Below are positions 16,796 through 24,069 of a stretch of 64,000 bases of DNA, in pieces. The first letter of the stretch is position 1. Each line of letters starts with the position of its first letter. Location: positions 20,227 through 84,226 of the forward strand of contig JADZFO010000047.1 of NCBI GenBank assembly GCA_020849855.1, in the 5' to 3' direction. The notes below the pieces were generated by a model that saw only the letters and a program-made list of their open reading frames with translations, was not told the DNA's origin and ran no database searches. The stretch is from a bacterium. GTDB taxonomy: Bacteria; 4484-113; JAFGCY01. Made by a program: the position numbers and the translations under genes.

Positions 16796-17190
16796 TCCGC
16801 TTTCCTCCTTGGCTGCCCTACAGGTTTCTTCCCCTGGGGCGGCTTGTGTTTACTTACAGACTTGTCTTCGGCCGGTGGTGGGCCAGTGTGATCATCCGCG
16901 CGGTGCAGCGTTAAAGCGTCCGCGCCCATCACCCGTGCATGAATCTCCGCCAGCTGCTCCGCCTGCTCCGGGCTCAGTCCGCTGCTCTCCGGGTCAGGCC
17001 ACCCCTGCAGGCGCGTCATCGGCATCTCTGCCTCGTTGAACAAAGCAATAAGCAGGTCGAGCTCGAAGCGGTCAACGTGACCATTTTTCCAGCGCGATAC
17101 GACGCTGACGCCAGTGCCCATGGCCTTTGCCAGCTCAAGCTGACCGCCTAGTCGAGCGCTAGCACGGTTGATTGCTTCTGCCACGATCAT
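16792..17190 (-). CDS. Cro/CI-type phage repressor
   Basis: This 132-aa protein has an N-terminal helix-turn-helix (GGQLELAKAMGTGVSVVSRWKNGHVDRFELDLLIALF, about residues 14-50) followed by a Pro/Lys-rich, probably flexible C-terminus. I chose the ATG at 17190 because AGGA lies seven bases upstream; a GTG at 17214 gives eight more residues but has no ribosome binding site. It reads away from the divergent control region and probably represses the early promoter at 17331. It lacks the peptidase domain of LexA/CI proteins, so induction would need another route. Confidence 0.85.
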   Translation of the reverse strand: MIVAEAINRASARLGGQLELAKAMGTGVSVVSRWKNGHVDRFELDLLIALFNEAEMPMTRLQGWPDPESSGLSPEQAEQLAEIHARVMGADALTLHRADDHTGPPPAEDKSVSKHKPPQGKKPVGQPRRKAE

Positions 17191-17259
17191 CTTTAATTCC
17201 TGTTCGCTTGGCACCGCGCAAATGATAACCCTTGCATATCCCTGCGCAGCGTTGCAGGC

Positions 17260-17287
17260 AGTATACCTCCAAAAATTGTGCTGTCAA
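17260..17287 (-). promoter_or_regulatory. Repressor promoter
   Basis: On the minus strand TTGACA (17287-17282), 16 nt, TATACT (17265-17260). Leader of about 60 nt to the repressor ATG. Confidence 0.8.
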
Positions 17288-17330
17288 GTAGGTAGCAGAC
17301 CTAATCAAGCAAATTTAACCTAGGCATGCA

Positions 17331-17359
17331 TTGACATACTTGTGCATAGCGGTTAGACT
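17331..17359 (+). promoter_or_regulatory. Early rightward phage promoter, leaderless
   Basis: TTGACA (17331-17336), 17 nt, TAGACT (17354-17359). The ATG at 17367 is exactly at the predicted transcription start, and no Shine-Dalgarno is present. Confidence 0.8.
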
Positions 17360-17377
17360 TTTACCTATGCAAGTAAG
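17337..17377. promoter_or_regulatory. Candidate operators around the early promoter
   Basis: TACTTGTGCATAG (17337-17349) and CTATGCAAGTA (17365-17375) form an imperfect inverted repeat flanking the -10 and the start codon. A third related half site, CTTGCATA, lies at 17231-17238 near the start of the repressor transcript. These are likely sites for the repressor and/or the small HTH protein. Confidence 0.5.
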
Positions 17378-17600
17378 CGCAACTGTCACAGCGCCTGCGA
17401 TCTGGACCTTAGACGAAGTGGCAAAGCACGTCCGCAAGAGCACTGACCAGGTGCGGCGAGACATGAAGTCCGGTCGCCTTGAGCCCTTGCCCCGCGTGCG
17501 GAGCAACGAGCACCTTCGATTCAGCCTGGCCAGCCGCAAGAACCGCGAGTACCTCGGGCTGAAGACGGAGGAAGAGGGGGAGGGGAAGAGGAGTGCCTAG
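17367..17600 (+). CDS. Small HTH (excisionase/MerR-like) protein, first early gene
   Basis: This 77-aa protein has a helix-turn-helix of the HTH_17/excisionase type (IWTLDEVAKHVRKSTDQVRRDMKSGRLEPLPRV) that would bind DNA. It sits where a Cro or Xis is expected, directly under the early promoter. The acidic-basic tail EEEGEGKRSA is similar to the tail of the next plus-strand gene. The stop is one base from the stop of a convergent gene. Confidence 0.82.
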   Translation: MQVSATVTAPAIWTLDEVAKHVRKSTDQVRRDMKSGRLEPLPRVRSNEHLRFSLASRKNREYLGLKTEEEGEGKRSA

Positions 17601-17605
17601 GTCAG
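17581..17605 (+). repeat. Direct repeat, copy 1, at a convergent gene junction
   Basis: A 25-bp block ending GAGTGCCTAGGTCAG, 24/25 identical to 18091-18115 and exactly 510 bp away. It contains the plus-strand stop TAG and the minus-strand stop TGA (as TCA), one base apart. Confidence 0.85.
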
Positions 17606-17808
17606 TCGAGCTCGCTACAGGACTTCACCGCCTGCAGGCCGTAATCAAGCTTGAGCAGCGCAATACCGAGGTGGTTGAGCAGGTTGGCCTCCGGGTCGTT
17701 GATAGCCTTCTTCAGGGCGGTATCGTTCTGGGCCTTGTAGACCGCCTTAGCCAGGCGCATCAGCGCCAGTTTCGCTGCCTTCTTTTCATCGTCGGTGAGG
17801 TTCAGCAT
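17602..17808 (-). CDS. Small helical protein A, minus strand
   Basis: A 68-aa helical protein (starts MLNLTDDEKKAAKLALMRLA) with GGAG six bases before the ATG, supporting translation on this strand. No known domain. It is of the same size and layout as the minus-strand gene at 18112-18321 and may be a distant paralogue. Its start is only 23 bp from the divergent gene at 17832. Confidence 0.65.
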   Translation of the reverse strand: MLNLTDDEKKAAKLALMRLAKAVYKAQNDTALKKAINDPEANLLNHLGIALLKLDYGLQAVKSCSELD

Positions 17809-17831
17809 TCAGTACTCCGCGGGGTGTGGCT

Positions 17832-18110
17832 ATGCGCTTGATCGACATGATGCTCGCAGAGCACCCGCCCTTCGATTCTATCACCGCTGAAGTCTGGGTC
17901 CAGTACCACATCGAGTCCGCGCTGGCAGACATCGAAAGCGCGATGAAGCACGCCAATGAGTTCCAGCGGGAAAGGCTCGACTCCGCCGCTGGCCGGCTGA
18001 GGAGCATTCTCGCAACTGAGCTCGACCGGCAGCACATGATGGCGCGGGTGCGCGAATCAACCGACTTCATGGGCGAGGAGAAGGCGGAGGAGGGGAAGAA
18101 GAGTGCCTAG
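17832..18110 (+). CDS. Small early protein, unknown
   Basis: This 92-aa protein is mainly helical (WVQYHIESALADIESAMKHANEFQRERL). The C-terminus EEKAEEGKKSA matches that of the first early gene. The start ATG 17832 is used in preference to GTG 17826. It ends one base from the stop of a convergent gene, repeating the arrangement at 17600. Function unknown. Confidence 0.65.
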   Translation: MRLIDMMLAEHPPFDSITAEVWVQYHIESALADIESAMKHANEFQRERLDSAAGRLRSILATELDRQHMMARVRESTDFMGEEKAEEGKKSA

Positions 18111-18115
18111 GTCAG
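18091..18115 (+). repeat. Direct repeat, copy 2, at a convergent gene junction
   Basis: Copy of the block at 17581-17605 with one difference (A for G). It again holds two stop codons of opposite strands separated by one base. Confidence 0.85.
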
Positions 18116-18321
18116 CTTATCTCGCGCAACTCGATGATGCACTCAACGCGGAGGACCAATTGATCCAGGTCACGGTTGAGAAGGAACAGAGCCATCCGGT
18201 AATCCGCAAGGCTGGCGGCGTACTGAAGATCAGGATGCTGGCGCGCCTTGCTCAATGCTTCCTGCAGGCGAGCAAGGGCATTCTGGGCCCTGACCAGCTC
18301 ATCGTAGTTCATATCAAGCAT
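18112..18321 (-). CDS. Small helical protein B, minus strand
   Basis: A 69-aa helical protein (MLDMNYDELVRAQNALARLQ...) with AGGAG seven bases before the ATG. Leu/Ala heptads suggest a helical hairpin. Same size, orientation and flanking repeat as the gene at 17602-17808. Confidence 0.65.
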   Translation of the reverse strand: MLDMNYDELVRAQNALARLQEALSKARQHPDLQYAASLADYRMALFLLNRDLDQLVLRVECIIELREIS

Positions 18322-18526
18322 CGGTTCTCTCCTGACGGGCTGGCGAATTCTATCAGCCGTGAAAGGCAGGCGCTGGGGCTGGCGAAAGTGGTTTTTGGAG
18401 TGGAGGAGCTGCGTTACCTCGGGCTGGCCGAGAGCGCCCGGCCCACGGCGCCTACCACAGATGAGTTTTACAGCTCAAGTCCAGAAGAGCGCGGGCGGCG
18501 GATCACCGAAAGTGAGGTGGCTGGAC

Positions 18527-18805
18527 GTGAAGGCTAGCCAATGTGAAGAAGCAAGCCAGGCCGACACCAGCAGGCGCCAAGTAAGCCGGGCCGCCGGCCT
18601 GGCTGATGGTGAGCCCGCAAAGGCAAAGCGCCGCATTAAACGACTCGACACAAGCCAGCCGGTCGTTATCCGCAGCGGCACGAGACCCGCGAATCCGCGA
18701 GCGCTACTGCTGGCCATGCAGGACCTGCGCCGGGCCGTGGAAGGCAAGCCCCGCGGGCCTGAACCCCCGGTCCCATTCAAAAGCAACGACGAGGAGGCCA
18801 CCTGA
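18527..18805 (+). CDS. Small basic early protein, unknown
   Basis: This 92-aa protein is Arg/Lys-rich (AKAKRRIKRLDTSQPVVIRSGTRPANPRALLLAMQDLRRAVEGK). GTG 18527 follows GAGGTGG by six bases; an ATG at 18461 is also in frame without a good ribosome site. The stop overlaps the next ATG (TGATG). In the preceding 150 bp another frame (18388-18537, GTG start) could encode a 49-aa peptide, which I do not list as a gene. Confidence 0.5.
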   Translation: MKASQCEEASQADTSRRQVSRAAGLADGEPAKAKRRIKRLDTSQPVVIRSGTRPANPRALLLAMQDLRRAVEGKPRGPEPPVPFKSNDEEAT

Positions 18806-19047
18806 TGCCTTTCCACAGCACCCTTTTATCAAGTCCGATCAGCATTCCGGATTGCGCCGGCGGATGCGGCGCCGCGGTCAGCGCGAGGCTGCGCGAGGCA
18901 GGGCTTAGCCAGGCCGAGGCATACGACATCGGCTGCAGTGTTGAGGTCATGGTCCGCGGCCTGCTGCAGGGGATGGAGGCCGAGCGCAGGGCCTTCCACG
19001 ACAGCGCGGAGCGGCGCATGGGCCAGCACGAGGAAGAAAGCGAATGA
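18805..19047 (+). CDS. Small early protein, unknown
   Basis: An 80-aa protein with GAGGAGG before the ATG and NTGA coupling on both sides. It has Cys residues near the N-terminus (DCAGGCGAAV) and a helical body (RLREAGLSQAEAYDIGCSVEVMVRGLLQGMEAERR). Function unknown. Confidence 0.65.
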   Translation: MPFHSTLLSSPISIPDCAGGCGAAVSARLREAGLSQAEAYDIGCSVEVMVRGLLQGMEAERRAFHDSAERRMGQHEEESE

Positions 19048-19760
19048 GCTGGGGACTCCGCTGGGCATCCAGCTGGTCCAGGACTGGCATCGCCGACTGC
19101 GCCGAGGCAAGACGGGCAATCCGGGACATCGAACAACACGAACAAGCGCAGCGGCGGGCGCAGCTGACGCGACTAATGCACAAGGCGGGGCTGCCGGCGG
19201 AGCCGGCCGACACCAAGGGGCGAGGAGATGCGATGCCAGGCAGCCATAGCCACGAGATCTACCGCCATGGCGACGCCGAGGCGCCGCCCCCTTTCTGGTA
19301 TCCGCCGGCAAAGCGGGGGGCCGAACAGGAGTGCGGCAACTGCGCCGGCAGTGGCGGCGTTGACAAGGCAGGCGAACGCCAGCTGTGCAGGATCTGCGCC
19401 GGCCGCGGCCAATACAGGCCCCTGATAAACACCTGTGCACGAACCGGCTGCTGTGACGAGGCCTGCTTCCTGCACCGCTACAAGACCAGCCGCGGCGTCA
19501 GCCGCAGCGAATACCTGTGCGAGGGCCACGCGATGCGCATCCTCAGCGAAAAGCTGGCCGCGCCATCGCTTGAGAAGCACCGCAACCCTGGCCGGCAGGA
19601 GTTCGGCCTGGTCGACATCGAACGTGAGGCGGAGCGCGAGCGCGCGCTCGACGAGCGCTGGGCAGCGCGATTGGGGGCAACAAATGAAGACACGGGCTCA
19701 GAAGGACGGGCTGCTGAAGTGCTGCAGCTGCCCGCCGGGAGAGGAATGGAAGGCGCCTGA
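19044..19760 (+). CDS. Zinc-finger protein with DnaJ-like CxxCxGxG repeats
   Basis: This 238-aa protein begins with a helical region (about 1-60). It then has two CxxCxGxG motifs, CGNCAGSG and CRICAGRG (about residues 98-127), as in the DnaJ zinc finger, then a second Cys/His-rich stretch (CARTGCCDEACFLHRY...CEGHAM). It may bind a nucleic acid or a host protein. The last 25 codons overlap the next gene in a different frame. Start coupled by ATGA. Confidence 0.72.
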   Translation: MSWGLRWASSWSRTGIADCAEARRAIRDIEQHEQAQRRAQLTRLMHKAGLPAEPADTKGRGDAMPGSHSHEIYRHGDAEAPPPFWYPPAKRGAEQECGNCAGSGGVDKAGERQLCRICAGRGQYRPLINTCARTGCCDEACFLHRYKTSRGVSRSEYLCEGHAMRILSEKLAAPSLEKHRNPGRQEFGLVDIEREAERERALDERWAARLGATNEDTGSEGRAAEVLQLPAGRGMEGA

Positions 19761-19893
19761 GGAGTTCAGCCTGCAGCGGCGGGGCAGCCAGCTGCGGCGC
19801 TTCGAATGCCGGGCCTGCGGCGCAAGACGCAATGCCGAGCGCTACAGGCGAAAGGCAATCCAGAGACTGAAAGAGAGGCGGATGCGGGACTAA
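19684..19893 (+). CDS. Small zinc-ribbon protein
   Basis: A 69-aa protein with two Cys pairs (KCCSC and ECRACGARR) spaced by about 27 residues, followed by a basic helix (RNAERYRRKAIQRLKERR). This layout is typical of small phage zinc ribbons and HNH-like fragments, but no catalytic His is seen. GGGGG lies six bases before the ATG. It overlaps the previous gene by 77 bp. Confidence 0.7.
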   Translation: MKTRAQKDGLLKCCSCPPGEEWKAPEEFSLQRRGSQLRRFECRACGARRNAERYRRKAIQRLKERRMRD

Positions 19894-19920
19894 GGGAGCC
19901 AGGCAAAGGGGGTCCTGCGG

Positions 19921-20898
19921 ATGGGACGCGAAAGCTACAACGAGAGGATGCTGCGCAGCGGCCGCGCGGTTCGCGATTACAAGGCCGAGAAAGCCAGGCG
20001 GGTCCGCGAGCAGTGGCACTCCTGCAGCAGGGCAGACAGCCCCGAAGCAGATGGGGCTGATGCCCGCGAGCGGGCGGTCCTGTTCTGGCTGGCGGTCGCC
20101 GCGGCCGGGCTGCTGTTCGCCGCAGTACTGATGGCCAGCCCCGCGAGCAGCGCGCCCGAGCAGCAGATCAGTGGTTGTTGCCGCTGCGAGAGCGAAGAGA
20201 AGCTTCAGGCGGATGCCGTGGCCCGGATCGAGGCCTACCTGGAGCTGTGCCAGCAGCGGCACGAGCTGCGCCAGGCGCAGCTGCTGGGACGCTGGATCGC
20301 CCTGGGGCTCAGGGAAAGGAGCCTGACGCTTGGAAACAGCGCGGGCCCGGGCGCCGAGGTACAGCCTGGCCAGCGTTGCCAAAGCCTGCTGCCCCGGGAA
20401 AGGCAGTGCGAGCCCATCGTGCTTGCGCCTTACCCGGCAGCCGGCCCTGATCCGCCGGCAGCAGCTGTCAACTTCGAACTGCGCGACTTCATCGCCTCCC
20501 AGACCCATGCCAGGTACCCTGGTCTGAGCCTTGAGGAGTGCGAGGCCTTCGCGGACGCCTGCGTAGGTTTTGATGACGCCTTGTGGTGGTGCGCTCGCGG
20601 CTGGGCTGAAAGCTCAGCCGACACAAGCGCGAAAGGCCAGAGGGTTTACTGGCACGTCAAAGGAAGGCGCCTCAGCGGCCACTGCAGCGGCTGGTGGCAG
20701 ATCCACCCTATGCATGCCCCCCGCATGGCCAATCTGGGCCTCGACTACGAGAACGAAGCTGACCGGACTGAGTTCGCCCGCGTGCTCTTTGCCGACCGCG
20801 GTGACCGGCCCTGGAGCGAAAGCAACGGTAATGCCCGCCGGTTTCACAGCAAGCTGAAGCGAGCCTGGGAAGCAAAAGTCGCAGGAGGCAGCTCATGA
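19921..20898 (+). CDS. Membrane-anchored lysozyme-like (transglycosylase-like) protein
   Basis: This 325-aa protein has a basic cytoplasmic N-terminus, a transmembrane helix (about 50-72, VLFWLAVAAAGLLFAAVLMA), a Cys-rich linker, and a C-terminal lysozyme-like domain (about 185-315). In that domain CARGWAESSADTSAK supplies the likely catalytic Glu, and GHCSGWWQIHPMHAP matches the GxxQI motif of SLT/lysozyme folds. It would cut peptidoglycan from the periplasmic face. It lies among early genes, far from the lysis cassette, so exclusion or DNA-entry roles are possible. Confidence 0.75.
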   Translation: MGRESYNERMLRSGRAVRDYKAEKARRVREQWHSCSRADSPEADGADARERAVLFWLAVAAAGLLFAAVLMASPASSAPEQQISGCCRCESEEKLQADAVARIEAYLELCQQRHELRQAQLLGRWIALGLRERSLTLGNSAGPGAEVQPGQRCQSLLPRERQCEPIVLAPYPAAGPDPPAAAVNFELRDFIASQTHARYPGLSLEECEAFADACVGFDDALWWCARGWAESSADTSAKGQRVYWHVKGRRLSGHCSGWWQIHPMHAPRMANLGLDYENEADRTEFARVLFADRGDRPWSESNGNARRFHSKLKRAWEAKVAGGSS

Positions 20899-21152
20899 GC
20901 CAGATCCACTTCGCCACGATCTACTCGAAAACAGCGACTGAGAAGGCGGACGTGCACCTGTGCTGCGGCCGCTTCACGGCCTGCCAGGTGTCACTGGACG
21001 AGCGCTGGCGCGAGAGCCCGAAGGCCGCCGAGGCCGCGGACTATGTGGCCCAGGCCTGTCCCTACTGCGTCCGCGCCTGCCAGGCCCTGTGCAGGAAATC
21101 CACAATGACCGGCAGGCCCTTCCTGGAACTGCTGAGGGAGGCGTGCAAGTGA
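20895..21152 (+). CDS. Small Cys-rich protein, putative zinc binder
   Basis: An 85-aa protein with HLCCGRFTAC and ACPYCVRACQALC, enough Cys/His to bind a zinc ion. Coupled by ATGA to the lysozyme-like gene and by GTGA to the next gene. Function unknown. Confidence 0.68.
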   Translation: MSQIHFATIYSKTATEKADVHLCCGRFTACQVSLDERWRESPKAAEAADYVAQACPYCVRACQALCRKSTMTGRPFLELLREACK

Positions 21153-21535
21153 AGCTGTTCTTTTTGACACCCGACGATAACGGAGAGCCGGTGGCCCGCG
21201 AGGCCCGGGAGCTTGCCGCTGAACAGGCAGGCTGGGACGGCAAGGTCAGGATTGCACCGGCGCTGCCTGTGCCTGCAGAGGCCACTAACGACGGCGCGGC
21301 CTTTCGGGAGAAGCTGCGCCAGGCGATGTTCCATGACGGTGAAATCGTGGAGGTTCGGCGCGGCCCCTTCCAGGGCTGGCAGTTTCTCCTGTACACCGTG
21401 GCCTGCCACGGCTCAGCGATCGTGATGCATCCGAGCTTCCCCCGCGGTGTCCCAATGCGGCTGGAGGACCTGCAGCGTGTTGAAGCGCCGCCGCAGAGCG
21501 CAGATCCCAGCCAGGGCGAGGAGAGGAAGTCATGA
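21149..21535 (+). CDS. Early protein, unknown
   Basis: This 128-aa protein starts at GTG 21149 (GGGAGG upstream; GTGA overlap with the previous stop) and begins MKLFFLTPDDNGEPVA. The central part reads like a small beta domain (GEIVEVRRGPFQGWQFLLYTV...VMHPSFPRGVPMRL). No family recognised. Confidence 0.65.
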   Translation: MKLFFLTPDDNGEPVAREARELAAEQAGWDGKVRIAPALPVPAEATNDGAAFREKLRQAMFHDGEIVEVRRGPFQGWQFLLYTVACHGSAIVMHPSFPRGVPMRLEDLQRVEAPPQSADPSQGEERKS

Positions 21536-21876
21536 GCCCGACCGAGCTGCTACCGGAAGCTGTAGCCTCTGAAGTCGAGATGCGCTGGCTGCAGGAAGTC
21601 AAAGGCGCTTATCCGACAGGCGAGGCGATCCTCTGGGCCCGCCAGCTGACGCTGCGGCTTACCAACTGCTTCAGGTCTACGAAGCTGCTGGCGCCACATG
21701 ACCGGGTCTTCGTGCGCGGCTGCCTCCCGGGCAGCCTGCGCTGCTACTACTGGCAGCAACTCGGTGGCGACGGCGAGGCCTGCGGGCCGCGGCTGAGCAG
21801 CCAGGAGCTGGCCCAGTTGCTGCACCACGAGCCCCTGCTCTGGCTGGTGCCGCCGCCGGCTGCGAGGGCAGTATGA
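21532..21876 (+). CDS. Early protein, unknown
   Basis: A 114-aa protein, ATGA-coupled at both ends. It is rich in Leu and aromatic residues (CYYWQQLGGDG, LLWLVPPP) with no recognisable motif. Confidence 0.62.
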   Translation: MSPTELLPEAVASEVEMRWLQEVKGAYPTGEAILWARQLTLRLTNCFRSTKLLAPHDRVFVRGCLPGSLRCYYWQQLGGDGEACGPRLSSQELAQLLHHEPLLWLVPPPAARAV

Positions 21877-22391
21877 GCGGCCGAACCCTAGCAAGCCCAG
21901 CCGCGGCGATCGGACGGACTGGCAGCGCACGCCGCTCGACGCTGCAGATCGGACTGAGGACGATGATGGCCATCAAACCCGAAGAAGGCCCGAGCGCACC
22001 GGTGCTGATCAAGAGCAAGCCGGCCAGGGACCTGCCGCTGCTGGGCAAGGTCTATGCCTACAGCGGCAGCGGCACGCGGCACTATGCCGCGCGGCTGAAG
22101 GCCCTGGGCTGCAGCGGCCGGACCCTGCGCCACCGCAGCCCGGCTGAGCCAGCCTGCACTACTTCCACCTTCGCCTGGGTGATCCCGGTAAGCCGGGTTG
22201 ACGGCAACCCGCTATTAAGGGCCAAGCTGGACCTGATCCTGGCAGAGGCCAACAACAAACCATTGCGCGCGCAGATCGAGCTCAAACTGGCGATCGCGCT
22301 GCTCGAGCGCGACATGAGCGCGGCCGCGCACCTGCAGGCCGAGCTGAAGAAGTACGAAGCGGCTGAGGCCGCGAAGAAGAAGTCGGACTAG
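21873..22391 (+). CDS. Early protein, unknown
   Basis: This 172-aa protein has a basic N-terminus, a central part with conserved-looking Gly and Arg (GKVYAYSGSGTRHYAARLKALG) and a C-terminal helix pair (KLDLILAEANNKPLRAQIELKLAIALLERDMSAAAHLQAEL). It may start at an internal ATG near 21963. Its stop lies within a degenerate CCAAGG repeat. Confidence 0.62.
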   Translation: MSGRTLASPAAAIGRTGSARRSTLQIGLRTMMAIKPEEGPSAPVLIKSKPARDLPLLGKVYAYSGSGTRHYAARLKALGCSGRTLRHRSPAEPACTTSTFAWVIPVSRVDGNPLLRAKLDLILAEANNKPLRAQIELKLAIALLERDMSAAAHLQAELKKYEAAEAAKKKSD

Positions 22392-22410
22392 CCGCCAAGG
22401 CACCAAGGAG
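22391..22410 (+). repeat. Degenerate CCAAGG-type repeat giving a ribosome binding site
   Basis: GCCGCCAAGGCACCAAGGAG between two genes. The final AAGGAG is the only Shine-Dalgarno for the ATG at 22420. Confidence 0.6.
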
Positions 22411-22419
22411 AACTTAGAA

Positions 22420-22887
22420 ATGCATAACCCCAGTCTAGTAATCCCAAGCGCTCGCCAGGTACATGACCGCACGGTCGAACTGCTCTGGCAGGGCAATGGG
22501 GCCGAGTATGCCCGGCGGCTGCAGCCTTTCGCCAGCCACCCCGAACTGGCGCCAGGCTTCCTGCAGTTCGCGGCTGTGTTCGAGCGGGCCATTGAGAAGC
22601 ACGGGCACCTGAGCAGCCCGCTGAGCTGGCACTCGGCTGAGTCCGCAGGCGTAGCCGCGCTGTTCTTCGAGCGTCGTGCCGAGATCCACTGTGCTGCCGG
22701 CGAGCACCACAAGGGCTTCGCCGACTTCGCCATCGCCGGCTGCCTGCGTGGCCTGGCGCTTGATGCAGGTCCGGCCCAGAGCGTGGAAGCGCAGAATTTC
22801 TGGAACCGGAAACTGACCGCCAAGGCTGGGAACCGTGCTGCCGGCTCGCTTGGCAACAGGCATTGCAGCGACAGCCCGGGCTGCTGA
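22420..22887 (+). CDS. Early protein, unknown
   Basis: This 155-aa protein is helical, with many His, Glu and Ala residues (WHSAESAGVAALFFERRAEIHCAAGEHHKGFADFAIAG). Metal binding is conceivable but no defined motif is present. It is preceded by a degenerate repeat, and about 200 bp follow with one small ORF. Confidence 0.6.
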   Translation: MHNPSLVIPSARQVHDRTVELLWQGNGAEYARRLQPFASHPELAPGFLQFAAVFERAIEKHGHLSSPLSWHSAESAGVAALFFERRAEIHCAAGEHHKGFADFAIAGCLRGLALDAGPAQSVEAQNFWNRKLTAKAGNRAAGSLGNRHCSDSPGC

Positions 22888-22983
22888 GAGAGGATTTCAC
22901 CCGGGGCTGCAAATGCGGAGCATGGAAGTCCAGGCAGCTGCCTGCACCCGCCGCAGGATGGCCCGGTTGAAAAGGAGGCCGCG

Positions 22984-23085
22984 ATGCGCAAGGTGGGTAA
23001 CGCCCACCAGGGGCGACCAATGTCGCCCCGCGCATCCGGCCGCGAGAAAGACGAAGTTACGGCCGAGAGCCCCTCGTGCCGCTAG
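22984..23085 (+). CDS. Small 33-aa basic protein
   Basis: A short ORF with AAGGAGG five bases before the ATG. It encodes MRKVGNAHQGRPMSPRASGR... and ends nine bases before the next ATG. Likely disordered and basic. The support is the ribosome site and tight spacing only. Confidence 0.4.
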   Translation: MRKVGNAHQGRPMSPRASGREKDEVTAESPSCR

Positions 23086-23094
23086 GAGATGGAC

Positions 23095-24069
23095 ATGGTC
23101 GACGAACCCACGGCGGGCCCCGGGCCTGCCGAATCTGCATCCGTAGAGGAAGGCTTCGAGTACGAAGGTCAGGCTGTCAGCTTTGAAGTCAACAACTTCA
23201 ACCCGGATCTGCGCAGGATCAAGCTTGGCGAGCATTTCGTGGGCGATGCCATGCCACTGCGCCGCGGCGGTTGGAGCGCCCGCCTGTACGGTGGTGACGG
23301 CGGAGGCGATGAGCTTGAGGCTGAGAACATCCAGGAAGCCACACGGCTGGCTCTGGAGAAGAAGAAGACTCGCTCAAAGTGGTTCGATAGCGAGCTCAAC
23401 CCGAACGACGATCCGCCACCGACCGAGGAACTGAACTACCTGAGCGCTTGTTGCAAAGCCAAGGTCGGCTGGAGTCTGCCAGACGGTGAAGGAAACGTCT
23501 ACGGCTGGTGGCCCTTCTGTGAAAAGTGCGGGCTGGTGGCCGAAGATCCCAACGAAGATCCCAACGGCGAAGCGAGCGAGGATCACAGCGTCCTGGATGC
23601 CCTGCTCGACGATGGCGAGGGCGGCGAGCCGCCGCGCCTGATTCTGGCCATGACCGCGGCCCTGTTGCGCCTCGTCGAGGTCGAGGGCGCGAACTTCCTG
23701 CTGGACAAGCCAGGCGAAGACGTCGGAGCTTCGAGCGCGCGTATCAACGCAGCAGTTCAGAACCTTCTGGGCCAGAAGCTCACGCCTGAAAGGCGCGAAG
23801 AAATGCTGCAGGCAGCCGGCATCTTTGTGTGGCTCGTCGGCGAGGAGCTGGGCGTGCAGACCTGCAGGCGCTGCGCCTGCACCGAAATCGACGCCTGCCT
23901 TGACGCCAACGAGCACCCCTGTACCTGGTCCGAGGATGGGCTTTGTTCGGCCTGTGCCCCCCTCTGTGGTTCTGTGCCATCTGTGGTGAAATTTCCGGAA
24001 TCCGAAGACACGGGACATGGTCCCGCGCTGCATGGCGACACCGAAGAGGACTGCAGCAGTGGCGGCTAG
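23095..24069 (+). CDS. Acidic protein with two Cys-cluster (zinc) domains
   Basis: This 324-aa acidic protein has an N-terminal beta region, a CxxC-type site (SACCKAKVGW...WPFCEKCGLV, about 120-150), a helical region, and a C-terminal Cys cluster CRRCACTEIDAC......CTWSEDGLCSAC (about 258-290), a pattern seen in phage proteins of unknown role. ATG 23095 (AGGAG six bases upstream) is preferred to 23089. The part just after the Cys cluster (SVPSVVKFPESED) is encoded by an antisense degenerate repeat. Confidence 0.72.
   Translation: MVDEPTAGPGPAESASVEEGFEYEGQAVSFEVNNFNPDLRRIKLGEHFVGDAMPLRRGGWSARLYGGDGGGDELEAENIQEATRLALEKKKTRSKWFDSELNPNDDPPPTEELNYLSACCKAKVGWSLPDGEGNVYGWWPFCEKCGLVAEDPNEDPNGEASEDHSVLDALLDDGEGGEPPRLILAMTAALLRLVEVEGANFLLDKPGEDVGASSARINAAVQNLLGQKLTPERREEMLQAAGIFVWLVGEELGVQTCRRCACTEIDACLDANEHPCTWSEDGLCSACAPLCGSVPSVVKFPESEDTGHGPALHGDTEEDCSSGG
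23957..23994 (-). repeat. Degenerate CACAGA repeat inside a gene, antisense
   Basis: On the minus strand this reads TTCACCACAGATGGCACAGA and then ACCACAGAGGGG. It resembles the plus-strand copy at 25911 (TTCACCACAGAGACACAGAG) and falls inside the Cys-cluster protein gene. Confidence 0.6.

Noticed and set aside
19543..20508. 321-aa minus-strand frame
   Set aside because: Overlaps two plus-strand genes with zinc and lysozyme motifs and has no ribosome site.
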